64,000 nt of DNA from NCBI RefSeq assembly GCF_900148835.1, contig NZ_FRYK01000002.1, forward strand, positions 124,001 through 188,000, read 5' to 3'. This document shows, piece after piece, positions 8,299 to 15,893 of the stretch (position 1 is its first letter; each line of letters begins with the position of its first letter). Source of the stretch: Flavobacterium cucumis. GTDB taxonomy: Bacteria; Bacteroidota; Bacteroidia; Flavobacteriales; Flavobacteriaceae. The notes beneath the pieces are model-generated. The model worked only from the letters and a program-made list of their open reading frames with translations, had not been told where the DNA came from and made no database searches. A program made the position numbers and the translations under genes.

Positions 8299-8835
8299 CT
8301 ACTGCTTCATTAAAACTTGTAAAGGTTTTAATTGTTCCATATCTACATCCGATTTTTGAAGCAAACTTAACATATTCATAATATGTGTTGGATTCATGTC
8401 GCTCCCTAAAACCCTAATTACAGCAAAACCATTTTCTTTCTTGCCTGCTAAAACTACAAACTCTTCAATATGTTCGTCATCATTACCAACGAAATAAATG
8501 GCAGCACCATCGTTTCCTGAACCCGCTTTCATTAATTGCTGATAGCTTTCATCTTTCAAAATAGCTTTTACTTCTTTTATTTCCTTTTCGTATTCAGCAG
8601 TATTTGTTGAATCGGTTCTGAAAGCCAAAATATTCATTTTTTCAAACGATTCTAAAGCCGCTTTCTCTGTTTCAGAAAGAGAAACTTTATCTGTTTTGAT
8701 AATGTTTGAAGCTAAATCAACAGCAATAAACTTTGAAGATTCTGTGTTTTGAACAAAATACTTTTGAAGTGAAGGTTTATCTTCACAACTCCAAAGTAAA
8801 ATAACACTTGAGACAAATAATAGAAACTTTTTCAT
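8299..8835 (-). CDS. DUF4252 domain-containing lipoprotein
   Basis: 178 residues. A lipoprotein signal peptide (MKKFLLFVSSVILLWSC) gives acylation at Cys17. The rest fits DUF4252: an alpha/beta domain with repeated acidic/Lys helices and FAVIRVLGSDMNPTHIMNML near the C-terminus. Function unknown. It is the last gene of the sigma, anti-sigma, DUF4252, DUF4252 operon, four bases after its paralogue. Confidence 0.85.
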   Translation of the reverse strand: MKKFLLFVSSVILLWSCEDKPSLQKYFVQNTESSKFIAVDLASNIIKTDKVSLSETEKAALESFEKMNILAFRTDSTNTAEYEKEIKEVKAILKDESYQQLMKAGSGNDGAAIYFVGNDDEHIEEFVVLAGKKENGFAVIRVLGSDMNPTHIMNMLSLLQKSDVDMEQLKPLQVLMKQ

Positions 8836-8839
8836 ATGT

Positions 8840-9367
8840 TTATTTTTTTGAAGCTTTTTTCAAATCATCACCTCCAGGTAAACTCATCTTTTCAGTAAGC
8901 ATTGAAATTTCATCTAAACTGAAGTTTCCTGTTAATGATAAAACCACTGTTCCGGCATCTTTAACGTTTGAACCTTCAACAAACATTAAAAGTTCTCTTA
9001 CTATGTTTTCGTTAGCTCCTGATTTTACATAAATTTTTACGTTTTTACCATCGCCATTCACACGCATCAATTCTTCTAAGGGATTTGACTTTAAATAGGT
9101 GTTTACAGTTGCTTTCATGTCAGCACTAATTTTTGTATTACTCGTAGTAAATACTTTTAAGTTGTCTAACTTTTTTAACAAGCCCATATACTTTTGCATT
9201 TCTTTATCCTTAGCATCGACTTTTACTTTACTCATCATTTCAAACATTTTTTTGTTTACAATGACTGATGTGACTTCATCTTTATCTTCAAATTTATCAA
9301 AAGATCCTTGTGCAAAGGAAAAAGTTGAAATCATCAAAAACGCTATCACTACTACTAAATTTTTCAT
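8840..9367 (-). CDS. DUF4252 domain-containing secreted protein
   Basis: 175 residues, with a type I signal peptide (MKNLVVVIAFLMISTFSFAQ) ending at a typical Ala-Gln cleavage site, so it is periplasmic or surface-exposed. It shares fold and motifs with the downstream lipoprotein (KIYVKSGANENIVRELLMFVEG, SLDEISML) but has no lipobox. Seven bases separate it from the anti-sigma gene. In Bacteroidetes DUF4252 genes commonly follow an ECF sigma gene; their role in envelope stress is inference. Confidence 0.85.
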   Translation of the reverse strand: MKNLVVVIAFLMISTFSFAQGSFDKFEDKDEVTSVIVNKKMFEMMSKVKVDAKDKEMQKYMGLLKKLDNLKVFTTSNTKISADMKATVNTYLKSNPLEELMRVNGDGKNVKIYVKSGANENIVRELLMFVEGSNVKDAGTVVLSLTGNFSLDEISMLTEKMSLPGGDDLKKASKK

Positions 9368-9374
9368 TTTTCTT

Positions 9375-9818
9375 TTATTTAAAAATTGTTTTTTTTGTTT
9401 TTTCGTATTCTTCTAAATATACTACACTTTCCATGCCAACGTTAACTTGTTTTGAAACCATTAACAAAGCTTTATGTGTAGCAGCTAAGGCTTCTTCCGG
9501 ATTATCATACGTTCCTAAATCTTCATGCTTAGGTTCGGATGGATAAAAATAGAAGGTTGCCAATCCAAAAAGTACAACAAAACTTGCTGCGATGCCTATC
9601 CATTTTACAGTATTTTGTTTTCTAGGTTGTAATGGAAGTTTTTGCTCGAATTGCGTTTCTTTTTGTGTTTCAAAGTAACCAAACAGCACTTGATATTTTG
9701 CCAAATGTGGCGCCACATCGTTGGAAGAAAAATAGGCCTTTAATTGTTTTTCTTCTGCTATTGTAGTTGCTCCTTGAAAGTATTTTTCCAATAATTGTTC
9801 AACTAACTTGAGTTCCAT
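9375..9818 (-). CDS. Probable anti-sigma factor, single-pass membrane protein
   Basis: The likely start is MELKLVEQLLEKYF at 9818; an upstream ATG at 9836 would add six residues. A short cytosolic helical N-domain (about 1-85, ELKLVEQLLEKYFQGATTIAEE) precedes one transmembrane helix (WIGIAASFVVLFGLATFYFY) and a short extracytoplasmic tail. This N-in/C-out layout and the overlap with the end of the sigma gene indicate a membrane anti-sigma factor of the type that sequesters ECF sigma. It lacks an obvious zinc-binding HxxxCxxC motif. Confidence 0.7.
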   Translation of the reverse strand: MELKLVEQLLEKYFQGATTIAEEKQLKAYFSSNDVAPHLAKYQVLFGYFETQKETQFEQKLPLQPRKQNTVKWIGIAASFVVLFGLATFYFYPSEPKHEDLGTYDNPEEALAATHKALLMVSKQVNVGMESVVYLEEYEKTKKTIFK

Positions 9819-10314
9819 AATTATGTGTTTTTTCAATTTGTTCTCTTAAGGTTTTTCGTGCTCTTGATAAAGCTACGCGAACCGCTGTTTCATTCATTTC
9901 TAATACTTGAGCTATTTCCGAAAATTCATATTCTTCAATTTCTCTTAGTTGCAATATTAAACGTTGTTGTTCGGGTAAATCATTCATTAACTTTTCGGCC
10001 CATTGTAACGTATTTTGATGCTCTATTTGCGTTTCTACACTCGCTTGTTTGTCTTGATAATTGTTATGTACAATTTGCAAATTCGTAGCTCTTTTACTTT
10101 TGAGTTGGTCCAAACAATAATTTTTGGTCATCGTCATTGCCAAAGCTTCTACACTATTGTATTGTTCTAATGCACTGTTTTTATTCCACAACCGAACTAA
10201 AACTTCCTGAGTAGCATCTTCTGCTTCCTCCGTACTCACAAGCATCCGTTTCGCTAAACGAAACAACTTGTCTTTAAAAGGGTTTATTATCTTTATAAAC
10301 TCGTTTTGGTTCAT
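9799..10314 (-). CDS. RNA polymerase ECF-type sigma-70 factor
   Basis: 171 residues, the usual size. Region 2 covers about 15-85 (FRLAKRMLVSTEEAEDATQEVLVRLW, then YCLDQLKSKRA). Region 4 covers about 105-160 (LPEQQRLILQLREIEEYEFSEIAQVLEMNETAVRVALSRARKTLR) with the recognition helix AVRVALSRARK. It heads a four-gene operon whose next gene overlaps its end by about 20 bases. No consensus housekeeping -33/-7 precedes it, which fits autoregulation from its own promoter, though that is unproven. Confidence 0.92.
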   Translation of the reverse strand: MNQNEFIKIINPFKDKLFRLAKRMLVSTEEAEDATQEVLVRLWNKNSALEQYNSVEALAMTMTKNYCLDQLKSKRATNLQIVHNNYQDKQASVETQIEHQNTLQWAEKLMNDLPEQQRLILQLREIEEYEFSEIAQVLEMNETAVRVALSRARKTLREQIEKTHNYGTQVS

Positions 10315-10356
10315 CTTAGTTTGTTGGTTTATAGTGAAGACGAATGTAATTTAATT

Positions 10357-10386
10357 TTGTTACAAAAAGAAATGTAATTATCTTTA
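10357..10386 (+). promoter_or_regulatory. Promoter of the S41 peptidase gene
   Basis: TTG at 10357-10359, 19-bp spacer, -7 TATCTTTA at 10379-10386 (one mismatch to TAnnTTTG). It places the transcript start about ten bases before the ATG at 10400. Confidence 0.45.
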
Positions 10387-10399
10387 TGAAAAAAAGTTT

Positions 10400-11803
10400 A
10401 TGAAAAGAATGATGGTTATTCTATTTGCAATACTCTTTGCTCAGAGTATTGTAAAATGCGCTGATGATTATGATGACACCGTATCATACGGTTCTGTAAA
10501 TAATTTTATTTGGAAAGGGCTTAATCTTTATTACTATTGGCTATCCGATTCTCCAGATTTAGCAGATGATCGATTTGCTACAAATAATGATTATGACAAC
10601 TTTATTAACTCATTTAATGCTCCAGAAGCGCTATTCAATCATCTATTAGTCGATCCTACGATTGATCGTTACAGTGTGATTTTTTCTGATTACACCGAAT
10701 TGGAACAAGCGTTAAACGGCACACAAAAAAGCAATGGAGTTGATTATGAATTACGATTTAAACAAGGGAGTACCACAGAATTATTTGGCTGGGTCAGATA
10801 CATACAACCCAACTCAGATGCTTCTACAAAAGCAATAAACCGCGGTACTATTTTTTATGCTGTTAATGGTGTTTCTCTAAACACTTCAAACTATATAAAT
10901 CTGCTCAATCAAGATAATTATACTTTAAACTTAGCTGAATTTGATAACGGAGCCATAACTCCTAACGGTAATGCTGTTTCATTAACAAAAACAGATTACT
11001 CTGAAAATCCAGTATATATTAGAAAAGTGTTTGTAGAAGGTACAAAAAAAATTGGTTATCTAATGTATAATGGTTTCTTTGGAAACTTTGAAACGGAACT
11101 AAACAATGCTTTTGGATTTTTTCAAAGCGAAGGAATTACCCATTTAGTATTAGACTTACGATACAATTCAGGAGGTTCTGTAAATACTGCAACCCGCTTG
11201 GCTAGTATGATAACTGGACAATTTAACAATCAAGTCTTTGCAAAACAACAATGGAATTATAAAATTGAAAATTTAATCAATAATCCAGAACAGCTACTGA
11301 ATCGTTTTACAAATTCATTAGGAAATGGTAACGGCATTAACCATCTAAATTTAGACAAGGTATATATTTTAACAACCAAACGCTCTGCTTCAGCAAGTGA
11401 ATTGGTAATCAACGGACTTATCCCCTATATTGATGTTATTCAAATAGGTGATGCTACAGCTGGGAAAAATGTAGGATCAATCACTCTTTATGACTCTCCT
11501 ACTTTCAGAAAGCAAAATGTAAATCCAAATCATAAATATGCAATGCAGCCCATAGTACTCAAAATCGCTAATAACGACAACTTTAGTGATTATACGAATG
11601 GATTAGCTCCAGATGTTAATCAACTGGAAGATATTGGTAATCTAGGAATTCTTGGCGAAGAAAGTGACCCACTATTGAATACCGCACTAAATTATATTAA
11701 TGTAAACGGAAGATTTCAGCAAAGTGTTCCCGAAAAAGTGTTCCATTATTTTGAAGATAGTAAATCACTCCGATTATTTGGTGATGCAATGTATCTAGAA
11801 TAA
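10400..11803 (+). CDS. S41 family (C-terminal processing) peptidase
   Basis: 467 residues. An N-terminal hydrophobic segment ends at Cys20; the residue before it is Lys, an unusual lipobox, so lipidation is uncertain. A short acidic region follows, then an S41 N-terminal domain, a degenerate PDZ-like part around 110-200, and the protease core from about 215. The core shows VLDLRYNSGGSV (251-261), the nucleophile in TTKRSASASELVING (Ser333) and the Lys in DATAGKNVGS (Lys356), the S41 Ser/Lys dyad. It probably acts on periplasmic or surface proteins. An ATG at 10386 stops after five codons, so 10400 is the start. Confidence 0.9.
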   Translation: MKRMMVILFAILFAQSIVKCADDYDDTVSYGSVNNFIWKGLNLYYYWLSDSPDLADDRFATNNDYDNFINSFNAPEALFNHLLVDPTIDRYSVIFSDYTELEQALNGTQKSNGVDYELRFKQGSTTELFGWVRYIQPNSDASTKAINRGTIFYAVNGVSLNTSNYINLLNQDNYTLNLAEFDNGAITPNGNAVSLTKTDYSENPVYIRKVFVEGTKKIGYLMYNGFFGNFETELNNAFGFFQSEGITHLVLDLRYNSGGSVNTATRLASMITGQFNNQVFAKQQWNYKIENLINNPEQLLNRFTNSLGNGNGINHLNLDKVYILTTKRSASASELVINGLIPYIDVIQIGDATAGKNVGSITLYDSPTFRKQNVNPNHKYAMQPIVLKIANNDNFSDYTNGLAPDVNQLEDIGNLGILGEESDPLLNTALNYINVNGRFQQSVPEKVFHYFEDSKSLRLFGDAMYLE

Positions 11804-11829
11804 TAAAGAGGGCCTTAGCCCTCTTTATT
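11802..11829. terminator. Bidirectional terminator, S41 gene / TonB receptor
   Basis: Perfect 12-bp stem AATAAAGAGGGC / GCCCTCTTTATT around CTTA, shared by the two convergent genes. The right arm ends one base before the receptor stop codon. Confidence 0.8.
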
Positions 11830-13767
11830 CTAAAATAGAAAATTCAAACCTAATTTAAAGTTCCTTCCTCTTGTGTTATATCCAATTAATTCTTGGAAAT
11901 CTTCGTTTAAAATATTGGTTACTGTTCCAAAAACTTGCAAACGATTAGGCAATAACTCGTAAGAAATATTAGAATTAACCAACTGATAAGCTGCTAAATT
12001 AACCGCTTGTGTTGCCCAAATATTTGAATCGTAATAGGCGTCGCTTCTTTTATCTACAAATTGATAATTGATTCCGAAAGTTCCTCTTTTGAAGTTGTAA
12101 TTCAAATCTACATTACCTTTGTGTTTTGGAATTAAACGATTTAATTGCTCTTCAACTTGAGTAAATGTATAATTTCCACCAATGTTAACTCTTTCAGATA
12201 ATGCATAACGAATGCTTGCTTCAACACCCTTTGCGTTGTAAGTTCCTTCGATGTTGATATAATTTGAAGCGAACGTTATTGGATCAGTAAAAAATCCGAA
12301 CGTATTTTCTTCTTCTCTGTAAAAACCAACTGCATTTATCGTTAATTTTTTATCCAATAATTGCGATTCAAAACCAAATTCTGATGTAGCATTTTCTTCT
12401 GGTGTTAAGTCTAAATTCCCATAAGGTCCGTATAATTGATATAAACTTGGTGTAATGAAAGCTGTACTATATGAAGCTAAAACTTTCAAAGGTAAATTTG
12501 CAAATGAATAACTCGGATTGAAGTTATAAACAGCTTGATTTCCATATTCGCTATGCGTGTTGAAACGAGTTCCAGCATTTATATTTAATCCAAAATCAGA
12601 ATTAAAAACTAAAGTAGCATAAGGATCTAACAAGTTAAACTTCGCTGCTTCTCTTGCTACATCCGTATACGCGTCTTTTTGTGACATATCGAAATATTGA
12701 TATTGCGCACCTAAAACCAAATAGACTTGTTTACTGAAATTGTATTTATTGAAAGCATCTATCGAAACACTTCTACCTGAATAATTGTAATTATCAATCG
12801 TTCCCGACCATGAATTTGAAATATTTAAAATTCTATCAATTGTTGACGCTCCAGCGTTAATTGCAAATTCTCCTTTGTTGTATTTGTATTTTGGTAAGAA
12901 TCCGATTCGGAATTGCTCCGAAAAACTATTATTGTTCAAATCGTCTGCATTAGCAATAATTCCGTCAAACGAATTATCAAACGTGTTCTTGATTCGGTCA
13001 TAGTTACCGAAAAATTCAAAACTCAATTTATCATTCGCTTTAAAACCTATTTTTTGTAACACATTGACTCTTGAAAACGTATCTTCTTCAAAATTTTCTC
13101 CTGCGGCTTCCGACATTCCTTTAGTTTCCGTACTGTTTAAAGTGGTTAGGTACGAAATTTTATTTACTGTCCCATTTACCGAAATACCTTGATTGAAATC
13201 TTGCGCACTCGTTTTTGAAGTATTCGAAGTATTTTGCGTTCCCATATTGATATACGCATTACCCGAAATTTCCTTTTTTACCGATTTTTTCAACGTAATA
13301 TTAATAACTCCTGTAGCAGCTCCAGTTCCGTATAACGTACTCGAAGCACCTTTCATCACTTCAATTTTCTCAATTTGTTCTACTGGAATTAAACGCAAAT
13401 CGTATTCGATGTTAATTCCCGAAGCATCCGAAACAGGAACACCATCAATGTAAATCGCTACTTGACGATTACGACCACCACGAATGTAATAACCTAAGTT
13501 CTTTCCGTTAAACGATTGATTTCCGTTAATTTCAACTCCCGCAACTTGACTCAACACATTTGCTAAATTTTGACCTTTTTTAGCTTCTAAGTCTTGAGCG
13601 GTAATCACTTCAATAATTTTACCTGATTTTTCTTTGCTTTGTGCAAATTTAGTGTCCGTAACAACCACTTCTTTTAGGTTGTTAACTTTTAGCGTATCTG
13701 ATTCTTGAGCATACGCAAAAGCAGTAGCTAGTGTAAATACACTTAAGCCAATAAACTTTTTGTTCAT
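11830..13767 (-). CDS. btuB: TonB-dependent receptor, BtuB-type (cobalamin uptake)
   Basis: 645 residues. Signal peptide MNKKFIGLSVFTLATAFAYAQ, then a TonB-box region (about 22-40, LKEVVVTDTKF), a plug domain to about 165 (ANVLSQVAGVEINGN, YYIRGGRNRQVAIYIDGVPV, EVMKGASSTLYGTGAATGVI) and a barrel ending in NFKLGLNFLF with terminal Phe. Length and plug motifs fit BtuB rather than the large SusC type. Substrate is assigned from context: a cobalamin riboswitch lies in its leader, and divergent B12-type ABC transporter genes follow. It brings corrinoids across the outer membrane using TonB energy. Confidence 0.9.
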   Translation of the reverse strand: MNKKFIGLSVFTLATAFAYAQESDTLKVNNLKEVVVTDTKFAQSKEKSGKIIEVITAQDLEAKKGQNLANVLSQVAGVEINGNQSFNGKNLGYYIRGGRNRQVAIYIDGVPVSDASGINIEYDLRLIPVEQIEKIEVMKGASSTLYGTGAATGVINITLKKSVKKEISGNAYINMGTQNTSNTSKTSAQDFNQGISVNGTVNKISYLTTLNSTETKGMSEAAGENFEEDTFSRVNVLQKIGFKANDKLSFEFFGNYDRIKNTFDNSFDGIIANADDLNNNSFSEQFRIGFLPKYKYNKGEFAINAGASTIDRILNISNSWSGTIDNYNYSGRSVSIDAFNKYNFSKQVYLVLGAQYQYFDMSQKDAYTDVAREAAKFNLLDPYATLVFNSDFGLNINAGTRFNTHSEYGNQAVYNFNPSYSFANLPLKVLASYSTAFITPSLYQLYGPYGNLDLTPEENATSEFGFESQLLDKKLTINAVGFYREEENTFGFFTDPITFASNYINIEGTYNAKGVEASIRYALSERVNIGGNYTFTQVEEQLNRLIPKHKGNVDLNYNFKRGTFGINYQFVDKRSDAYYDSNIWATQAVNLAAYQLVNSNISYELLPNRLQVFGTVTNILNEDFQELIGYNTRGRNFKLGLNFLF

Positions 13768-13805
13768 TTTAGGGTTAATAAAAAACTTGCTGAAATAATT
13801 TTTTC

Positions 13806-13939
13806 AACACATAGAATCATAGATGAAATAGAATATAAAAAGGCATTTCATTTAACATAGATAACAAAGCGCTATGTGTAAAAATAATTTTTCTAAAACA
13901 GCCTTTAAAATAAACCAGATACTATGTGACTATGTGTTT
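13806..13939. repeat. CATAG palindromic element, copy A
   Basis: Outer arms AACACATAGAATCATAG (13806-13822) and CTATGTGACTATGTGTTT (13922-13939) are imperfect inverted repeats. Inside lies TTTCATTTAACATAG...CTATGTGT, a second nested palindrome also found in copies B and C. This copy lies inside the btuB leader, between the riboswitch and the start codon. Confidence 0.7.
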
Positions 13940-14001
13940 AAACCAATCACTTCAATCAATAATTAATAATTTGGGAGAAAAGCACAGAATTTACCCATAC
14001 T

Positions 14002-14025
14002 CAAACTTTTTTTCCCGAAAGTTTG
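14002..14025 (-). other. Hairpin 3' of the cobalamin aptamer (possible expression platform)
   Basis: CAAACTTT (14002-14009) pairs with AAAGTTTG (14018-14025). In the minus-strand transcript it follows the aptamer by about 15 bases. It is not followed by a U-run, so it is not a simple terminator; whether it switches with the aptamer is not evident. Confidence 0.35.
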
Positions 14026-14038
14026 TTACTCAATGAAT

Positions 14039-14246
14039 GTGGCAGGTCTCCTGGCTTGCGTCTTGTTATCAACCTTCCCATCGAAAGTTAGAAATTAGAA
14101 ATTAGAAGTTAGAAATTTTCTAAATTCAGAATTCTTAATTCTAAATTAACAACAGTGGTAATGTAGATAATAACAAGCTTTATAGCTTACAGTTGCGGGT
14201 ACAGCTTAGGTCTTACACCTAATTCCCTTTTAATGTTGTTTTGAAA
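14039..14246 (-). ncRNA. Cobalamin (B12) riboswitch
   Basis: On the minus strand the core order is intact: GGGAATTAGGTGTAAGACC, then GCTGTACCCGCAACTGTAA, then CCACTG, then TGGGAAGG, and finally the B12 box AAGCCAGGAGACCTGCC (14041-14057). The peripheral arm between CCACTG and GGGAAGG is filled with TTAGAAA-type repeats (about 14085-14145). It lies in the leader of the TonB receptor and should repress it when adenosyl- or other cobalamins are abundant, the usual logic for this class. Confidence 0.93.
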
Positions 14247-14276
14247 AATTCAGAAACAACAACCAAAATTCGAAGG

Positions 14277-14306
14277 CAAATTTACATTAATTTTAATAGA
14301 ATGCAA
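14277..14306 (-). promoter_or_regulatory. Promoter of the riboswitch-btuB transcript
   Basis: On the minus strand TTG (14306-14304), exactly 19 bp, then TAAATTTG (14284-14277), a full match to the Flavobacterium consensus. Transcription should start near 14272, just ahead of the riboswitch. Confidence 0.7.
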
Positions 14307-14339
14307 TTTTTAAAAAACATTCTTCAACAAAATACCAAG

Positions 14340-14447
14340 CTACTTCTTCTTATTCAACTTACGCCACAACCAAATAAACCCAATTACAAAGTGTGCGATT
14401 ACAATTGTGGCTACGGCATAAATAAACTCGTTGGAATCTGTTCTCAT
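14340..14447 (-). CDS. 35-residue single-span membrane peptide
   Basis: ATG at 14447 opens 35 codons ending in TAG at 14340. The product has a short polar start (MRTDSNEF), one strong transmembrane helix (about 8-29, IYAVATIVIAHFVIGFIWLW) and a basic tail RKLNKKK. This N-out/C-in architecture resembles small accessory subunits of membrane complexes; no family is recognised. A perfect -7 box TAAATTTG (14467-14460) sits about ten bases upstream of the ATG, giving a nearly leaderless mRNA. It precedes the riboswitch transcript in the same direction. Confidence 0.55.
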   Translation of the reverse strand: MRTDSNEFIYAVATIVIAHFVIGFIWLWRKLNKKK

Positions 14448-14523
14448 GTTTTTTTATCACAAATTTAGTGGTTTTATTGGTTTCTTTCTGCCTTATTTGT
14501 TTCAAAAAGTTACATGAAAAAAC

Positions 14524-14550
14524 CTTTGCATCTTTGCGTCTTTGCGAGCA
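14524..14550 (+). repeat. CTTTGCG-type short tandem repeat
   Basis: Three imperfect units CTTTGCAT / CTTTGCGT / CTTTGCGAGCA in a row. Similar heptad/octad runs are scattered between genes in many Bacteroidetes. Here the last unit provides the TTG -33 box of the next promoter. Confidence 0.6.
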
Positions 14551-14571
14551 GAAAATAAAAAACTACTTTTG
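14542..14571 (+). promoter_or_regulatory. Promoter of the B12 binding-protein gene
   Basis: TTG (14542-14544), 19 bp, TACTTTTG (14564-14571): a full consensus match. The start codon at 14586 is 14 bases downstream, so the leader is very short and carries no riboswitch. Confidence 0.65.
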
Positions 14572-14585
14572 CAAAAAACATTTTC

Positions 14586-15716
14586 ATGCGCCATTATTTC
14601 TTTTTATTCGTTTTATTTTTAGGATTTATCCAATGTAAAAAAACAGAAAGTTCTGCAAATCTCAATACTTCCACACAAAACAGTATCCAACACGCGGAAG
14701 GATTTTCTATTGAAAAATATGATGGTTTTTCGGTGGTAAAAGTTTCGAATGCCTATCCTGAAGCTAAAGATAATTACACTTATGTACTTCACAAAAAAGG
14801 CGTTCAAATTCCAGATAGCTTACAACAATTTACTTCGATTGAAGTACCAATTAAAAAAGTAATCGTTACTTCAACAACACATATTCCTGCTCTAGAAGCT
14901 TTAGGCGTTGAAAATACTTTAATTGGTTTCCCAACAACAGAGTATATATCATCTGAGAAAACAAGAGCTTTAATTGATGCAGGAAAAGTGCGCAATTTAG
15001 GTTCAAATCAAGGGTTAAATACCGAAGTCATTTTAGACATTCAACCTGATGTAATTGTAGGTTTTAGCGTAGATGGCGATTTAAAAACTTACAAAAACTT
15101 AGAAAAAAACGGTCAAAAAATCATCTTCAACGGAGATTGGACCGAAAAAACGCCTTTAGGAAAAGCCGAATGGATTAAATTCTTTGGTGCGTTATATGAT
15201 TTGGATGAAAAAGCAACCGAGATCTTCAATTCAATTGAAAAAGAATACAATTCAGTAGTAGCTTTAGCTAAAAATGCCAAAACCCAACCCACCATTTTTG
15301 CAGGTTCCATATACGAAGACCAATGGTTTTTACCACAAGGTGATAGTTGGGCAGCCTATTTTTTAAAAGAAGCCAACGGAAATTATTTATGGAAAGATTC
15401 CAAAGGAACAGGAAGTTTAGCATTATCATTTGAAAGTGTTTTAGACAAGGCAAAAGACGCCGATTTTTGGATTGGACCAGGACAATTTGGATCGATACAA
15501 CAAATTTTAGATAGCAATCCAAATCACATTCACTTCAGAGCAGTTGCATCTAAAAACGTATATTCGTTTAGTACCAAAAGAGGAAAAACAGGTGGTGCTA
15601 TCTACTACGAATTAGCACAAAATCGCCCAGATTTGGTTTTGAAAGACATCGTAAAAATTTTACATCCCGAAATGTTACCCGATTATGAATTGTTCTTTTT
15701 TGAGAAGTTAAAATAA
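14586..15716 (+). CDS. btuF: ABC transporter substrate-binding lipoprotein (BtuF-like)
   Basis: 376 residues. Lipoprotein signal MRHYFFLFVLFLGFIQC gives a lipid-anchored protein at Cys17. The two-lobed TroA/BtuF-type fold begins with VPIKKVIVTSTTHIPALEALGVENTLIGFPTTE (about 88-120), then NLGSNQGLNTEVILDIQPDVIVGF and the inter-lobe helix. The C-terminal lobe includes VASKNVYSFSTKRGKTGG. The family binds cobalamin or siderophores. B12 is preferred because the divergent neighbour is riboswitch-controlled. It is the first of three transporter genes interrupted by repeats and a GxxExxY gene. Confidence 0.82.
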   Translation: MRHYFFLFVLFLGFIQCKKTESSANLNTSTQNSIQHAEGFSIEKYDGFSVVKVSNAYPEAKDNYTYVLHKKGVQIPDSLQQFTSIEVPIKKVIVTSTTHIPALEALGVENTLIGFPTTEYISSEKTRALIDAGKVRNLGSNQGLNTEVILDIQPDVIVGFSVDGDLKTYKNLEKNGQKIIFNGDWTEKTPLGKAEWIKFFGALYDLDEKATEIFNSIEKEYNSVVALAKNAKTQPTIFAGSIYEDQWFLPQGDSWAAYFLKEANGNYLWKDSKGTGSLALSFESVLDKAKDADFWIGPGQFGSIQQILDSNPNHIHFRAVASKNVYSFSTKRGKTGGAIYYELAQNRPDLVLKDIVKILHPEMLPDYELFFFEKLK

Positions 15717-15721
15717 AATTG

Positions 15722-15854
15722 AAACACATAGTCACATAGCTCAACTTTGTTAATATTTCAGGCGTTTCATTTTACATAATTATCATTAGTTATGTGTGAA
15801 TGAAATGATTTCAACAGAACTTTACTTCATGTTTTTTTATGTGTCTATATGTTT
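15722..15854. repeat. CATAG palindromic element, copy B
   Basis: Left arm AAACACATAGTCACATAG (15722-15739) is the exact inverse complement of the right arm of copy A. Right arm TATGTGTCTATATGTTT (15838-15854). The nested TTTCATTTTACATA...TATGTGT core is shared with copy A. It fills nearly all of the btuF-btuC spacer. Confidence 0.7.
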
Positions 15855-15893
15855 AAAAAACCAAAAAACGTAATTTAGCCAAAAATTCAACGC

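Noticed and set aside
14085..14145. TTAGAAA runs resembling a short repeat array or CRISPR
   Set aside because: Units are 7-8 bases with no spacers; they fill the variable arm of the cobalamin riboswitch.
14241..14468. 75-codon + strand frame over the riboswitch promoter
   Set aside because: It overlaps the promoter of the riboswitch and the better supported 35-codon minus-strand gene, and has no recognisable domain.
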